Source: Nematostella vectensis (taxonomy: Eukaryota > Cnidaria > Anthozoa > Actiniaria > Edwardsiidae). Taken from it: 64,000 bases of DNA. Numbering within the stretch: the first letter of the stretch is position 1; every line of letters begins with the position of its first letter. Both the position numbers and the translations under genes were made by a program. This document shows positions 20,855 through 34,300 of the stretch, piece after piece. The notes beneath the pieces are model-generated. The model was not told the DNA's origin. It worked only from the letters and a program-made list of their open reading frames with translations, and made no database searches. The DNA lies in contig NC_064034.1 in the NCBI RefSeq assembly GCF_932526225.1, forward strand, positions 16,070,887 to 16,134,886, written 5' to 3'.

Positions 20855-23623
20855 ATGGCTAGTCCTCTTAGGCGAATGATGGGTTTGAAAGAAGAGGAAC
20901 CAAGCCCGACAAACTACGGTACGCTTACAAGAGGAAGAAAGCCAAAGTTCCTTAAGATTTTACGAAGGGCATCGTTTAGCAAAAAGAAAAGCCCCAGTCA
21001 AAGTCCATCTGATAGTCCACAAAATGAAACACCGGCGCAAAGACGGAAATCGCAACAAGCTAGGGATTTAGAAGACCTAGAAAGACAACACAAAGAGTTA
21101 AAAAGTGCTGCAAAATATTTCAGCCTTGTGATTGAGAGAAAAAATATGGATATTATTATGGCTAAAGTGCCGGATAATGCTGCTATTGTCCTGGAATCCG
21201 TCATCAGTATTGATAATATGTTGGACACTTGTATTCGCCTACAGCAGGCGAACAAGGAACTCATACCCTATCGTAAAGCAGTGCACAAGTGCGTAGCCGA
21301 CTTGGTGCGATGGACAGACCAACTTTTAGTCAGAGGCAATGTCAAAGGTGATGTACAAGAAGGAGTTAACTTTCTTGCAGATGTGGAGCGCAGCGTTCAG
21401 GAGCTAATGGACGTTGCAATTCCAAGGTTAAGGAAACAAGAACTACAAGATGAAATTAGAAACTCGATTTTTCTCTTTGAAGGCAGCAATGAAAGTATTG
21501 TTGTCGGAGGAGAGAATAGTGAGGATGCAACAGCATGGGGTAATCGCCGTGATTCTGGTATAAGTGAGGGTAGCGGAGTTGGGGATATGCGGGAATCCCC
21601 TCCCCCTAAGCCGCCATTGCCTCGCACACTGTTACGCGATTCTGGCCGTGGCTCGTATAACTGTATTTCAGACCAGAATAACCATGTAGGGCATAACGAA
21701 TTGAGGTTCCATTCTCAAGAGAGATTGCTTTCACCTGAGCATGCATATCGTCGTGATTCCTTTGAGTCCCGAAATTGTAGAACTCCTCGTTCAATTTCTA
21801 AGGATTCTGAACTTTCTAGCTACAGTAGTGAAAGCATTGAGTACACCACCAGATCGCCCATGGGCTCACAAGATTTGAGAAGGGGAGCTTCTCACTCCGC
21901 TAGGAGCTCTTATGATGGCTCTGCTGGTTCTACTGATGAACTTGATGGAATGGAACACTCTGAGCATGATATCATCCCTGCAACTCTTGTAGGTGTGATT
22001 GACAATCATGATCCACCTCCTTTACCGCGGAAGAAAAAGGCATTCCAAGTTTACATTGAGTTGCTAGGGGGCTACACCACACCCTCAGAAGACATCCTCA
22101 AACGCCCAACTTCTGCATATGATGGGTATGAGGAGACATTTCGAAGGAGTATAGTCCATAGCGTCAGCACAGCAGCTATCCAAGGGAGTGCAAACCATGT
22201 AGGGTCTGTTACAAACACCCACACCCTTACAATCTCAAAGGCTTTTTCAAATCCTCCTCTACCACCGAAGTCACCCTCAAGGCAAGCAAACTCAGTTGAT
22301 TGGAACCGTAACAATAGAATGAATGAGTCCCCCAAAAAGAAGCTTTTGTCACTTGAAGAGGAGAGTGCCAAAAAGAACAAGACTCGTGGAGGTCACTCTA
22401 GTTCTAGTAGCTTGAGTAGCACAGATGAAGATGAGAGTACGCCAGCTCTAGACTGCCTTGATGTCTCACGATTCCTTGTCTATAGGGATGATGGTCAAGG
22501 AACTATGCTAGTTGGTGGTGCTATTGATGCTTTGATTGTGCATGCAGCAGGAGCAAGTAAAACAGACATGGTCTACTACGAAGCATTTCTGACTACCTAT
22601 CGCACATTCATCTCGAGTAAAGACCTTATCAATAAGCTTCTCTATCGTGAGAGAAGGTTTCGTGAAAGAGGACACAAGAAAGCAAGCCAAAATGCTTTCT
22701 TTTTGCTACTTCGGGTTGTCGATGAGCTTACTGGGAGGGTAGAGCGTTGTATACTAGAGCAATTGATGAAAGAGGTCTATAGACTTCTGTGCAATGGTGA
22801 CCTTTATGTTGGTAAGATTCTTCGTGGTAAGATGCTACCCAAATGTGATAACTACTATAAACGTGACCGTAGTATCTCATCACCAATGCCCCCTCAGACA
22901 CCAACATCTTTCAACCCTGCTGTGATCTTCAATTTTCATGCACATCACCTGGCTGAGCAGCTTACTCTGATTGATGCCCAGAACTTTGCAGCCATTGAAA
23001 TACCAGAGATCTTAGCTTGGGGTAAGGAGCAAAGCGAAGGAAATAGCCCAAACCTTACTGTGTTTACTGAGAACTTTAACAAAGTCTCTTACTGGTCTCG
23101 TAGCTACATCCTCTCATTTGAGAAACCTCAGGATCGTGAGAAGGCCTACCTCAAATTTCTCAAGATCATGAAGCACCTCCGAAGGTTTAACAATTTCAAC
23201 TCATTCCTGGCCATCCTCTCGGCAATGGATTGTTCAGCTGTCAGAAGGTTGGACTGGCCAAAGCACTACTTGGATCAGCTTGCCGAATATACCGAGTTGA
23301 TTGACAGCTCATCCTCGTTCAGGGCATATCGTGCAGCACTTGCCGAGGCACAGCCTCCCTGTATACCTTACCTGGGTCTCATTCTACAGGATGTCACTTT
23401 TGTGTGTCTTGGAAACGCAGATGAGCTGGCTGATGGCAAAGTGAATTTTGTCAAGCGCTGGCAACTCTTTAACATTCTGGACACTGTTCGAAGGTTCAAA
23501 CTTGTACAATATGAGTTTGAAGCTAATGAGGAGATTCGACAGTTCTTTGGTGGTTTTAACAACTACCTCAATGAAGATGACCTGTTTGAGAAGTCCTTAA
23601 TACTGAAGCCTAGATCAGGCTGA
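20855..23623 (+). CDS. RAPGEF1: C3G-type Rap guanine nucleotide exchange factor, intronless, 922 aa
   Basis: A single uninterrupted ORF. Residues about 70-205 match the conserved N-terminal C3G helical region (AAKYFSLVIERKNMD, ADLVRWTDQLL). Proline motifs follow at about 248 (PPPKPPLPR), 386 (PPPLPRKKK) and 466 (NPPLPPKSP), resembling the Crk SH3-binding sites of C3G. A RasGEF N-terminal (REM) module spans about 532-650 (ALIVHAAG, YYEAFLTTYRTFI) and the CDC25 catalytic domain about 690-915, with HHLAEQLTLIDAQNF, IMKHLRRFNNFNSFLAILSA, IDSSSSFRAYRAAL, PPCIPYLGLILQDVTFV and GKVNFVKRWQ. It should activate Rap1 downstream of Crk adaptors. Human C3G is 1077 aa and split into many exons; the lack of introns here is notable. 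AATAAA lies at 24072. Confidence 0.95.
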   Translation: MASPLRRMMGLKEEEPSPTNYGTLTRGRKPKFLKILRRASFSKKKSPSQSPSDSPQNETPAQRRKSQQARDLEDLERQHKELKSAAKYFSLVIERKNMDIIMAKVPDNAAIVLESVISIDNMLDTCIRLQQANKELIPYRKAVHKCVADLVRWTDQLLVRGNVKGDVQEGVNFLADVERSVQELMDVAIPRLRKQELQDEIRNSIFLFEGSNESIVVGGENSEDATAWGNRRDSGISEGSGVGDMRESPPPKPPLPRTLLRDSGRGSYNCISDQNNHVGHNELRFHSQERLLSPEHAYRRDSFESRNCRTPRSISKDSELSSYSSESIEYTTRSPMGSQDLRRGASHSARSSYDGSAGSTDELDGMEHSEHDIIPATLVGVIDNHDPPPLPRKKKAFQVYIELLGGYTTPSEDILKRPTSAYDGYEETFRRSIVHSVSTAAIQGSANHVGSVTNTHTLTISKAFSNPPLPPKSPSRQANSVDWNRNNRMNESPKKKLLSLEEESAKKNKTRGGHSSSSSLSSTDEDESTPALDCLDVSRFLVYRDDGQGTMLVGGAIDALIVHAAGASKTDMVYYEAFLTTYRTFISSKDLINKLLYRERRFRERGHKKASQNAFFLLLRVVDELTGRVERCILEQLMKEVYRLLCNGDLYVGKILRGKMLPKCDNYYKRDRSISSPMPPQTPTSFNPAVIFNFHAHHLAEQLTLIDAQNFAAIEIPEILAWGKEQSEGNSPNLTVFTENFNKVSYWSRSYILSFEKPQDREKAYLKFLKIMKHLRRFNNFNSFLAILSAMDCSAVRRLDWPKHYLDQLAEYTELIDSSSSFRAYRAALAEAQPPCIPYLGLILQDVTFVCLGNADELADGKVNFVKRWQLFNILDTVRRFKLVQYEFEANEEIRQFFGGFNNYLNEDDLFEKSLILKPRSG

Positions 23624-24071
23624 GGAAGTAAGTGATAGAGGGTGCCATTCAAATGTTTTTATTATATGGACATGTCAGTGTAGCATAAACATACAAATCT
23701 CAATACCGTATGTCACACATTTCTTGGTGCGATAGCTCTGTTACAAAAAAGTGAAAGAAAGTTTTCTGTCATTATTACTACTTGAAACTATACATGAGTT
23801 TCAGTACAAATATCTGCTTTTAAAATCCATTTTCTTATTATAATTAAGAAATACATAATGGGTTTTTTGTACATAGGGAATTAGTGAAATTTGACCAATA
23901 TTATAAATTATGGATGTTTAAAGTATTCCAATGTTGAGACACCGGCTGTCTCCAGATTTAAGATTGATCTAAAAAGATTCAGCCTTTTGCGCCCAGTATT
24001 TAATACAAATTGTTTGTATATTGGCAGGTTATAGATTAAAAAGCCTGTTTTTATGAAATACTAAGCAGATT

Positions 24072-24077
24072 AATAAA
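24072..24077 (+). terminator. Poly(A) signal of C3G
   Basis: AATAAA about 450 bases downstream of the C3G stop codon, on the same strand. Confidence 0.45.
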
Positions 24078-27000
24078 ATTAATTGACATTTTTAGTGCTT
24101 AGCTATATAAGGCAATTTGTCCTGTATGCTCAAATCGTCTTTTATTTTTAGCTGTCAAACAAAGGGTCTGTTTTCTTAAAGGGAGTGGTACTTCCTCGAG
24201 TAAAGAGATGTTGGTTTTTTGCCTAAAAGTTCAGACAATGTACAGGAAATACAACTGACTTGTTTTAAGCCCTTATTGCAATGCAAATGTCCTTCCATCG
24301 CTATTTGCGGTTTGTGTTTACATTATGAACACGATTGAGCTTATGACTTATCCATTTGATTTTGCCGAACATTCAGTATTCATAAGACAAAGTTATCATA
24401 ACGTGTTTCACTTCGACAGATTTTAACATTTTAGTAGTTTGGGTTTGTTTTGTTTTTTGCTTCCTTTCAGTTCAGCCCGTTTCACACATAGATTTACCTA
24501 ATTAAGACATGATTTGATCTAATTACTATTACTATTGTTTCCTCACAGTCGATATAATCGCTCGTTTTTAGGCCATTTCTTTGTGTAGTTCAGTCTTTGG
24601 ACACTTTTTCGCTTTTATTTTGATCATCATTTTGATAACCTCGCTGGTTATAGATCCTCGTGAATAAGCTGCCATACTCGTCGTGTTTGTCCTACTACGC
24701 TACTACGCTGCTAAAACGAGGAAATTAAAACAACAAACACAGAAGCAAATACGCGAGGCTCTGGAACCTTATGGCTCCATGAAGTCAAAACACTACAGAT
24801 TTTTAAAATACAATACTGTAGCTTTTTGCTCGATTCATCACTTATTGATATGTTTTGCGCGAATTAGAACTGAGGTCGAAAAAATCCATGGACACTAGAA
24901 CTATTTATATTTTTTATTCCTCTTATGTTGTTACGTTATTTTTGGTATTTACTGTAATGGTAAATTCCATTACAGTATTTTGAGACAGTGTCTCCGTTCA
25001 CGTTTTCACGATCAAGTTACTTTGCACTAAATTAAACTCTCGAGGTCAGGCCCAAATATTCAATGAATTTATGATACCCGGCATTAGGCAATTCTTTTGA
25101 AGGAATCTGATCTTTCTTTCGATTTCTGGGGTAATGATCAGTTTTATTTGCTATGAACAAGAAAATACCCCCTAAACCATTAATTTTGTATGACATCCTT
25201 GCATCACGCAATAGTATAGAATAACATTCGTCCTAGGATAAAACAAGAAAAGGATTCACCAAACAGATGTTCCTGCACATTGGGTTTTACATTCCTTTTA
25301 TCAGCTCAATTTGAATAGCAAAAGCACAGTTATCTTGGGAGGATATTACCTAGGTTTAAATAGCATTTTAGAATCTTGTTATCGATTTGACAGAATGGAC
25401 AAATTGCTTTATCGTGTTTCACAGCTGCTCCCAACGTTCTTTCATATGTTATTAGATCTTAATTTATTCTTAGAGCAGTTCTGTTTGTTTTTTAGCTCCA
25501 ACACCTTACCGTCAAGACGACTTTATTACATATTGTATACATTGTACTTAAAAAAAGATTTACATAAATCTGTTGTAACGCCCTTTCTATGGGTTTTTTC
25601 ATTGCGAATAAAAATAAGAAAATAAGCTAGTGTTATTTGATAAGCCAACGTATACGACGTACTTGTTTTAATTTCATAAACTAACTCATGCACATTGAGT
25701 CGTTCAGTAGCCTTTCCTTTACAGATTGATGATGTTTGGGTACTGTTATATGATGAATGAGTATTCACTAATCAGATCTGTTTAGCGCAGCGGTATGCAT
25801 GGCATGGCGGTGGTAGAAACTACGCTGTCTGGTGGCCTCGAATGGCCCAGGCTATACCCCTTTTGCATTTTCATCAAAACCTCACTTATCGTTTTATCTA
25901 TTATTCTTTGTTAAACGTAGCATTCGTAAAATTCGCATTGCTCGTAGACTTCTCACAGCCTTCGCCTTCGGTTTTGTAAATTTAATGAAGCGAGATAAGT
26001 TCTACAAAGGAGGAGCTCTGAAACCGATGCCAAATCCACCACTGATGTTTCAAACACATTTAATCTGTTTTCATATACCTCGAGACAGAATCAACTTAAA
26101 ATATTAAAATATTACGAAGCTGGATCCTTAGAGGTAAAAAACAATTTTGTTTTTGTTTCCATACAGCTGCGGACCACTAAAGGCATAAAGCGGCGATAAT
26201 AAAAGTGGTATGATAATCACAGTAACATGCCTTCTGCAGAGTTTGCTTTCCGATTGATTTCCGTAATGAATAGGTTTCTCTTTTGCGCACCCACGTCGGG
26301 CATCGCTTTATTGTGCATCTGTCGTTGGTCGAAGCATTCTTTTTAACATTTTGATCAGCTGATAAACAGGGGTTTACTGTTGTATGATAGGGCTTATCTC
26401 CTTGTGTGTCCACGAGTTTCTAAACGACCGACAGAAAGTCTCATCTTACTTTGATAGAGTAAACACTGCAATGCAAGGATAATTTGTTTCAGTAAAAATC
26501 GTTCTGCTGGAAAAGCCGAGATACAACACTAGCAAAAGCTTTCGCCCTTAAATTCTTTGCCATCAAAGGTGAAAGTTTATGCATAGCCTGTGTAGTAAGC
26601 GCAAGGTTTTAGGGAAAGGGGACAGGGGACTGCGCTGGTGAATAAGGAGGGGGGGGGGGGGGGGTAGTTTCAATCCCCAGATCGTCCATATTCTGCGATT
26701 GCTACACAAATGTACACCCGAATCCTGCATGGGATTGTAGGCTTCAACCATGAGCGGGCAGCCTTTTTGAAGCCAGACCAGACATCTAATTTTTGTGTGA
26801 TAAAAGGCGCACAAGGCAAACATAAAAGATATAACCTTTCTCCCATTATACCGAGCCATATGATCGAATTGCCTTTTCAATGTATAATCAATGTATTAGA
26901 AAGCGTTCGTGACGGAAAATTGCGACTAGTTAACACCACGCGAAAAGTGTGATGTTGTCGTGACTGCCTGGGCTCGTACGTAAACAAAGCCCTCTTGTGC

Positions 27001-27394
27001 CCTGGTCAACAGGCAATTAGCTTTTGACACTCGTAAGGTACGATGATAGTCTTACGAAACCACACAAACCCACGTAAATGACCCGTGTTAGTGATGGGCT
27101 GTCGACATTACACACTAGACACGCCCGCTAGCGCACGACAGAGCGCATGTTTACAGTCTATGCGTGGGTTAAAGTCAAGCTTAGCAAACATTTCTTGTCC
27201 GCAACGTGGATAAGAGAATTAATTTTTCTTTTTATGTAATTTATTCGTTTCTTGCTGTCTACAGCTAAGTACATACCATCATAAAATAACACGTGACTCG
27301 TTCTCTGTAATGGACTGGGATAAATAAAAGATTCTTACAAGAAGTCAGAATCAGTCAGTTTTTCTTCCAGCCTTTCTTTCTTGCCCCCTCTCCC

Positions 27395-27680
27395 TTACAG
27401 TGAGGACACAGAAAGCGGGCCATGCTGAACAACTTTGACCAATCAGAATCGCCTTGAACACCGTAAACATTTTGAAAAAAAAAAGTTCAGCCAATGAGAA
27501 ACGCCAGACGTTGTATTTGACCTCGTACGTGTAGTCGACCATTTTCGTCTGTCGATTGAGCGTGGGAACACCCTAACCTGATTGGCTGGAACTCTTTTTT
27601 TTTTATGTTTACGGTGTTCAAGCCGAATCTGATTGTTCAAAGTTGTTCAGCATGGCCCGCTTTCTGTGTCCTCACTGTAA
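27395..27680. mobile_element. 286-bp MITE with about 76-bp inverted ends, Tc1/mariner-like
   Basis: The left end ttacagtgaggacacagaaa continues to gaacaccgtaaacat, and the right end is its complement with only a few mismatches. With TA taken as the target duplication, the element reads TA-CAGTGAGGACAC to GTGTCCTCACTG-TA. That assignment is inference; the inverted structure is seen directly. Confidence 0.85.
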
Positions 27681-28341
27681 ATGATTTTCATTGAAAAGCC
27701 CACTCCTCTAAGTTTAGGCCCTGTGGCCTATCCACCCCTTCCGCCGCTGCGCCCACACGTGAAACCGCAAAACCATTGGACTTTTCGAAAATAAGCCTTG
27801 GGCGAGCTCATTGAAGCGCAGAGAAAAAAAAAACGCCTTGCAAACGAAACATGGAAACCCCTTCTCGTAACCGGGCCCATTTCGATATCAGCCAAAAAAT
27901 GTCCACATGCCTTATATGGGGGGCTATGAGAGCATGAATGATCTCTTGGGGCTACATATAAATTATCACCCTATTTTGTTTGTTCCCCACGGATCTATAC
28001 CTATATAACAACTTATCGAATACGCGGTGTATAGGATATCCCGCTATCCATTGATGGTCGTTTTGAAGGGTTTAGATTTAAAATAACCCTAACCTAAAAA
28101 AATCGGGCTTCCTCTTGGGGTGGGCGAGCTTCTTTGAGGAGTGTTTTAAAAGGCACAGAACCCCCAGCCCATGCGAGAATGTTTGCGCCAATGAGATATC
28201 TTCATATAACAAACCAATCAGAACAGCTCTTTAAACTAACCGCGCTAAAAACAAAAACAAAATGGCGGTAAAAGGTGCATTGCACCGATTCTTCACGATT
28301 TTTTATTTTACGGTCAATCTTGCTCGATAAACATCCGAAAA

Positions 28342-31300
28342 ATGGCTCCAGCAGTACAAGCAGAGTGGAGTCCGAGCGATTGGCCGGAATCCTTACAAGA
28401 AATGCGGGTACGATTTCTGAATAAGCTGGTTTCAAAATTGGAACATTGAAGTTTGTGCTTGATTCATATCTTATTTGTGGTGCGATTCCTATCACCGATA
28501 GTTCTCCTTGTTTAGGTTATCGACAACCTCTTGCGATGTTCCATATGCTTTGAGTATTTTGATATCCCAGTGATGGTACAAGAATGTTCACACAACTGTA
28601 AGTGTTAATGGTGGTGGGATTGTAAGAAAGGGGGGGGGGGGGGGGGGGAATTCAAAGACGTAAACTATATTGATGCAAACGTCTCGTGCATTAGGGGGTC
28701 TGGGAGCTTTCCCGAGAAATTTCTTTTTTTTGCATTTTGTACTTATCTTTCCTTTCTATCAAAGCATTACCTGACATACCTGTGGTATGAAGGTTTTGTG
28801 CCAGGCTCCCCCATGCAACCTTGCTAACCGCCAAAGGAATTGTTGTATGGATCTTGATCTCTCAACTTTGGTCATCATTGATCTAATTTATTTTTATCGT
28901 GAAAATGAACATTCAAAGAATAAATAAGAATTTCCCAGATGAACCACAAAATTATATAATAGCACTTTCATGCACATTATCTATTGGACTGTGATATGTT
29001 CAAAGACAGATGTGCATATACTAAGTTGTGTACACACCCCCTCTTGGTCACCAAAAAGTGTATCATTTCTTATCAAGGCATTGTCAACTATTATGATTTT
29101 CCATATGATACCTGCTAACCCCCCCCCCCCCCCCCCCCTCACTAAAACCCTGCATGTGCCTGAAAGAAGACTAAAGTAATAAATATGGTATGAGTAGGAT
29201 TCAAACATTAGAATAAACCACCATGTACATTTCATTGATATCATTAGCATTTATTCATCTAACTTTCAGATTGTAGTGTATGCATAAGAAGATCAATCAC
29301 CTTTGATACCCAGTGTCCTACATGTCACATGGTTAGTAAACTTATTCAAAAGCTAACTTTTAATCCTTAGAGCTTGAAAGCTTTAATAAATTGTCCATCC
29401 TTAAATTGCAGAAAACAGTACAGCAGGATCTGAGATGTAACAGGGTTCTGGATGAGCTGGTTAAAAATTTTATTGCTGTCAGGTACTACATTTCTTACTG
29501 TATACTTTCTTGTGTACTTATGGCGATGTGCAGTCAAGTCAGGTATTTAGGGGTATACTGTTTTCAAGACCAGATATTTTAAGGGGTATGAGATTTTAGG
29601 ATGTGTTTGACTCCCGGTGAAATCTATAGTATCCTCCAGAGTAAAAAAAACAACAAAACAATTGCACCAGCAGCATGTGATCAACAGTAATCATATAGTT
29701 AGTCATTGTTATGATTCCTATATCTCACTACATATAATTTACGCTTTACGTACTTCATTATACCCCATATCTGCAACTCGTGCCATTTCACTGAGTCACA
29801 TCTTTTGGAGTGTTATTGCAGAACTGTGGCAGGTCTTTGAATGTTGGGGGAGGGGGCTGGCATGATACAGAAACAGTAAGAAAATATTGGTGTGCACAGC
29901 CATGCCCCTACAGGTCATCTTCTTATAATATATACAAGCCCCCAGTGCCCCCAACTTCCTGTAAGGGGTTTCGGTGCAAGCCAAGTCATACTGAATTTTT
30001 ACATAATCTAGACAAAAACTTCTGCAGCTGATAAACCAGAGATATCAAACCACAGAAAATATCTCATCATGCGCCAAAACTCCGTCCAGTCACCCCTCTA
30101 CAGGAAAGCGCAAGGTAAGTCTACAAGTGGCACATAAAATGTACATAAAATTTCATTTTGGCAAATAATGATAGATATACAAAATCGCATAGGGTTTATA
30201 CAAATAAACAAACAAACCCATTGGCTTTGGTTTTTCAAGGTCGACTTTTTTTATGTTAGTTTATGTTTCAATCATGCAGATTTTGTGAAGCATTTGTCTT
30301 ATTCTCATTTGCTGATTGGCTACTGTTTCGAAAGACTGTTCATTATTCAAAATGTGCAGGTTTGAAACACAAACTGATGCGAAAAATCCTAAATGGATGG
30401 ATGCCAATGGTAGTAGAGGTATAAACCAACACAAGGTTAATGTTAAACGCCTTTGTGAAACAGTAGTTGCATTGACATTAGCCCTTTATCGGAGCAAAGA
30501 GTGGAAAGGTGGCTACCCCTATGCAGCAAGGCGAGCACACCTATGCAGACCATCTAGTTTTTCTACAGCGTGTCTGTAGTTCTTCTAGTTCTAGTAAATG
30601 GTAGTTGCCTTTCATTCTGGGGGCTAATGAGGCCATACAGTAAGCTAGCAAACTGCTTGTATGGTTGTTATGCTTCCCTCATAAAATAAAATTCAAAGTA
30701 TTGTATTCCATCAACAGAGTAGGACAACTCCTAGTGTGACTCCTGGTCGCAAGCGGAAAAGACGAATAATTGATTCAGATGATGAAGACAAGACATTTGA
30801 GGCGATAACAATAAAGCAGGAGCCTGAATGTGCCGCTGATTCTACCAAAAAGACTCCCAAAGGAAAACAACCCAGAAAATCACCCACCAGACCCCCAGAT
30901 TTTGGTAAAAAAAATATATATTTGACACCCGGCTTCTGTAATGACTATCACTTAACATGCTTTTTGCTGAAGGTACACTTTGATGTTGATCAGCACTGTT
31001 GCCCTATCATAAACTGTTCGGAACAACTTTGGCTCAAAGTGATTACTGTAACTGGTTTAATGTATAAGTGTGAGACCCCCCCTAGGGGATAGCAGAATCA
31101 AAAGACTCTTCGAAGACCCCCTAAGTAATTTAGTAGTTAGAATTCTATACCCTAAAAGATGGGATGATCAGCCCTGTCCATTTTTATGCTGCAATGACAC
31201 ATAAAATTCTTCCATGTGGTGGCCAATCTAAAATGGAAAACACAAGACAAAATGGAAAATTGTCTCCAAACCCTAGAGTGAGACATGTAGTTTTCCACTG

Positions 31301-34300
31301 GAAGATTATTTCTGGCTGTGATGTAGGCTAGCAATTTTTTTTTATAAATCCCAGATGCAATTATAAAAGGGTTATAGTTGTATGAACTGGTTGTGAGGCC
31401 TGTATCATCTACAGAAAAGATTAAATCCAACAAACCCACAAATAAGCTTATATATTTCAGACTAATAGTTATGGTACTCAGGCCTTAATATCTATATTTT
31501 TCAGCTGAGTGCCCAGTGTGTGGGGAATTAATACTCCAGAGCAAAGTGAACTCTCATCTTGATCTCTGCCTGACAAGGAATGAGAAAAAAGAGGCTCTCC
31601 GTAGTTCAAATTCACCGTAAGTTTTCCAATATGTGCAGGTCCCCCTTTGGCTGGCAGTGAGGTTGTTGCACCATATCTTACACTTAGTTGTGAAATATCT
31701 CTGACACACACTCCCTTGATCAAATCCTGTCTATACCGTACGGTTGGCCCATTTGGGCAGTATGGGTTATAATCTGGTCAATGTAGAGTTTAAAAAAATA
31801 CATTTTGTACAGCATGTTTACATTTTATATACATAAGTAGCTGTCAACTCACCTGTGGGTGTCACAAGATTTTGGACCTCATCGCAAGCCTAATTTTTGT
31901 GAGATTAGTCAAACATTCTCTGTTTTCATCCATATTGGCTCTCTTGGGTTTTTTAAATATTTACTGTATTTCCTCCGATTTTACAAGATTTCTGTTGAAG
32001 TGGGGTTGACAGCTATGTATACAGCATATTTCTTGTGAACTAAACAGTACATTTTTTTATATATCTAGTCAAAAGAAAGAGCAGAAAATGGTTACCGAAG
32101 AAGGCAAAACAAAAAGTGTGAAGCAGCAAAGCTCTATGTTTTCACCATCAGCAATGTTATGTTCACCACCCAGTACATCAACCCAAGGCCAGACCACCCT
32201 TGCAATGAAAGGGTCAAACAGCTTCATGTAAGATAATAATTGAGGTGAAGGGTGTAACAAGGGGTTCTATTATAAAAGAATGCTGATCAAACACTTCTCT
32301 GTTTTGGAAATACAAGGGTTTATGTGCAAGAAACTTGAAGTCTATGTACCTTATTTATTATATGTGATTGAAAAACTCAGTCACTTGCTTGAGTAAGCAA
32401 ATAAAAATGGATTGTCTCGCATGAAGAGTGACATGATGATTGCGCTACTTTAAGAACATCAATCCAACACCAGCTCACCCTTGAAATAAGGGGGTCGAAC
32501 AGCTTCATGTAGAATGTAAAATGTCAAAGGGCTTGTCTGGATAATGATGGGAGAAGGGGTCTGTGTCTAAAGACCATCCAACAGTACTATAGCCTTGCGT
32601 GCCATCTTGAAAGGCGCATCGGGGTATAGGAGTGGGCTTCTACCAAATACAGGGCTTCTGGAATTACTCGCTTGTGCGGAAGCGCGTAATTTGGCTTTCT
32701 CTGCGTAATCCGCGTAATCCACAAATTTCCACGTAATTTGGCTAAATTTTGAAAGACAAAACATTTAATTGCACAGCTGATGTGTTCTTTTAGGGTTCTT
32801 ACCTCTATTTCTCGTAAAAAAAAGAGAGATATTCTTCGTGAGTGCGATATTTCGAACTGAATTTCGAAAACAAATAAAATGACTAGGCACGTAATTTAGC
32901 ACGTAATGATTGGTTTTCCGCGTAATTTGGCATACAATTTAGCAAAGAATCCCGCGTAATTTTGAGTTTTTTTCGCTCAATTCCAGAAGCCCTGCAAATA
33001 CAGTTACCAAAGACCAGCCCAACCTTGCTTGCGATGTGAGGGTAAGACAGCTTTCACAAAAGATTTTTATTGATGTAGTCAAATGTTTTCCCTTGATACA
33101 GTCCGACTGTCCAGAAAAGAAAACCACTTCCAAAGCTTGTTTACACCTTGTTGTCAGATAAACAACTGAAACAAAAACTTAGGGAGTGTGGGCTTCCAAC
33201 ACAGGGCCCACGAGAGGTAAGCTTCTGACTTCTTTCATCTTGCAATATTCATTGTTGGTCCATGATTGACATGTTGAATTCATATTTATTCTGTAGAGTT
33301 TGACATTTTTTAATGGAGAAAGAAGATAATCGGTACTTGACCGATTGTTTTGTTAGTAGTTTTGAAAGTTAACTATTGTCACTCACTGTAGCATTTATCC
33401 GTTATTTCTCTGTTATTTTTTCCAGAAGCTGATAAAGACACACAGGGAGTATGTGACATTGTATAATGCCCAGTGCGACTCGGCTAACCCTATGTCAGGA
33501 GCAATGATTATCAAGCAGATGGAACAGAATGAGAAAAAGAAAATTAAGCTTACAGAGGCTTCCACATCAGATAGCAGTGTAAGTTATATAAAATAAATAT
33601 ATTTTATACAGGACAGCTATTAAATCGGTGGCTCTGATTTACTGAGAAGAGAGAGAAAGGTCTTTGTTTCATGTTATAGCATGCATATGCCTGGAAAATT
33701 CTCTTTGTGTGTGCTTGTCCCTAAAAAGATAACAACAGACAAGACTTGCATCTTTTTGCTTTTTGAAAACTTACTACAAGCATTAGTACTTTTTTGTTTA
33801 ACTACACTTTACAGTACACTTCTTAATAAATAAACAGCTGGAACACAGCTAACCCAAAATTTATATTGAGGCAGTTTTATACAAGCTGTTACACTCTGTA
33901 AAAAACACTCCTGGAAGCTCGTTTTGGCAAAAAAAAAAAAAAAAAAAAAAACAACAGAGATTTCAAAAGAAATTAATAAGATATGCTGAAATCTGAATAA
34001 GCTTAGTGATCAATTATCAATAACAAGTGTACTTATCTTCATTCTAGACACACTTTAAAAAGCAGACAAGTAAAGAAGAAACAGAGGCAGCCAACAGGCT
34101 CTACTGTAAGTGGTCCGTTCTAACTAATATTGTACAGTAAAATATGAATTTGACTAGTTACAGTTTTGCTATAAATCTCTCAGTCTCACAGTTTTTCAGT
34201 CAAATTTCCTGGTTTTGGCCCAAAGAACCAAAAATAATGCCCAGAAATGTTGTATTTTGTGTTTCTGGGCAAAATTCAGAGACCAAATTATTGAAATTAT

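Larger units (their letters stand above)
23624..28341. other. Intergenic region between C3G and RAD18
   Basis: Contains the C3G poly(A) signal AATAAA at 24072-24077, a G run near 26648 and the MITE at 27395-27680. The short ORFs here show no motif, repeat relation or splice context that I can support. The last few hundred bases should hold the RAD18 promoter. Confidence 0.5.

Noticed and set aside
24683-24898. 71-codon plus-strand ORF downstream of C3G
   Set aside because: Basic N-terminal stretch looks helical but there is no family match, no promoter and no conservation evidence within the window.
26563-26952. Opposing ORFs near the G run at 26648
   Set aside because: Poly-Pro arises from the homopolymer; no domain, splice context or paralogue was seen.
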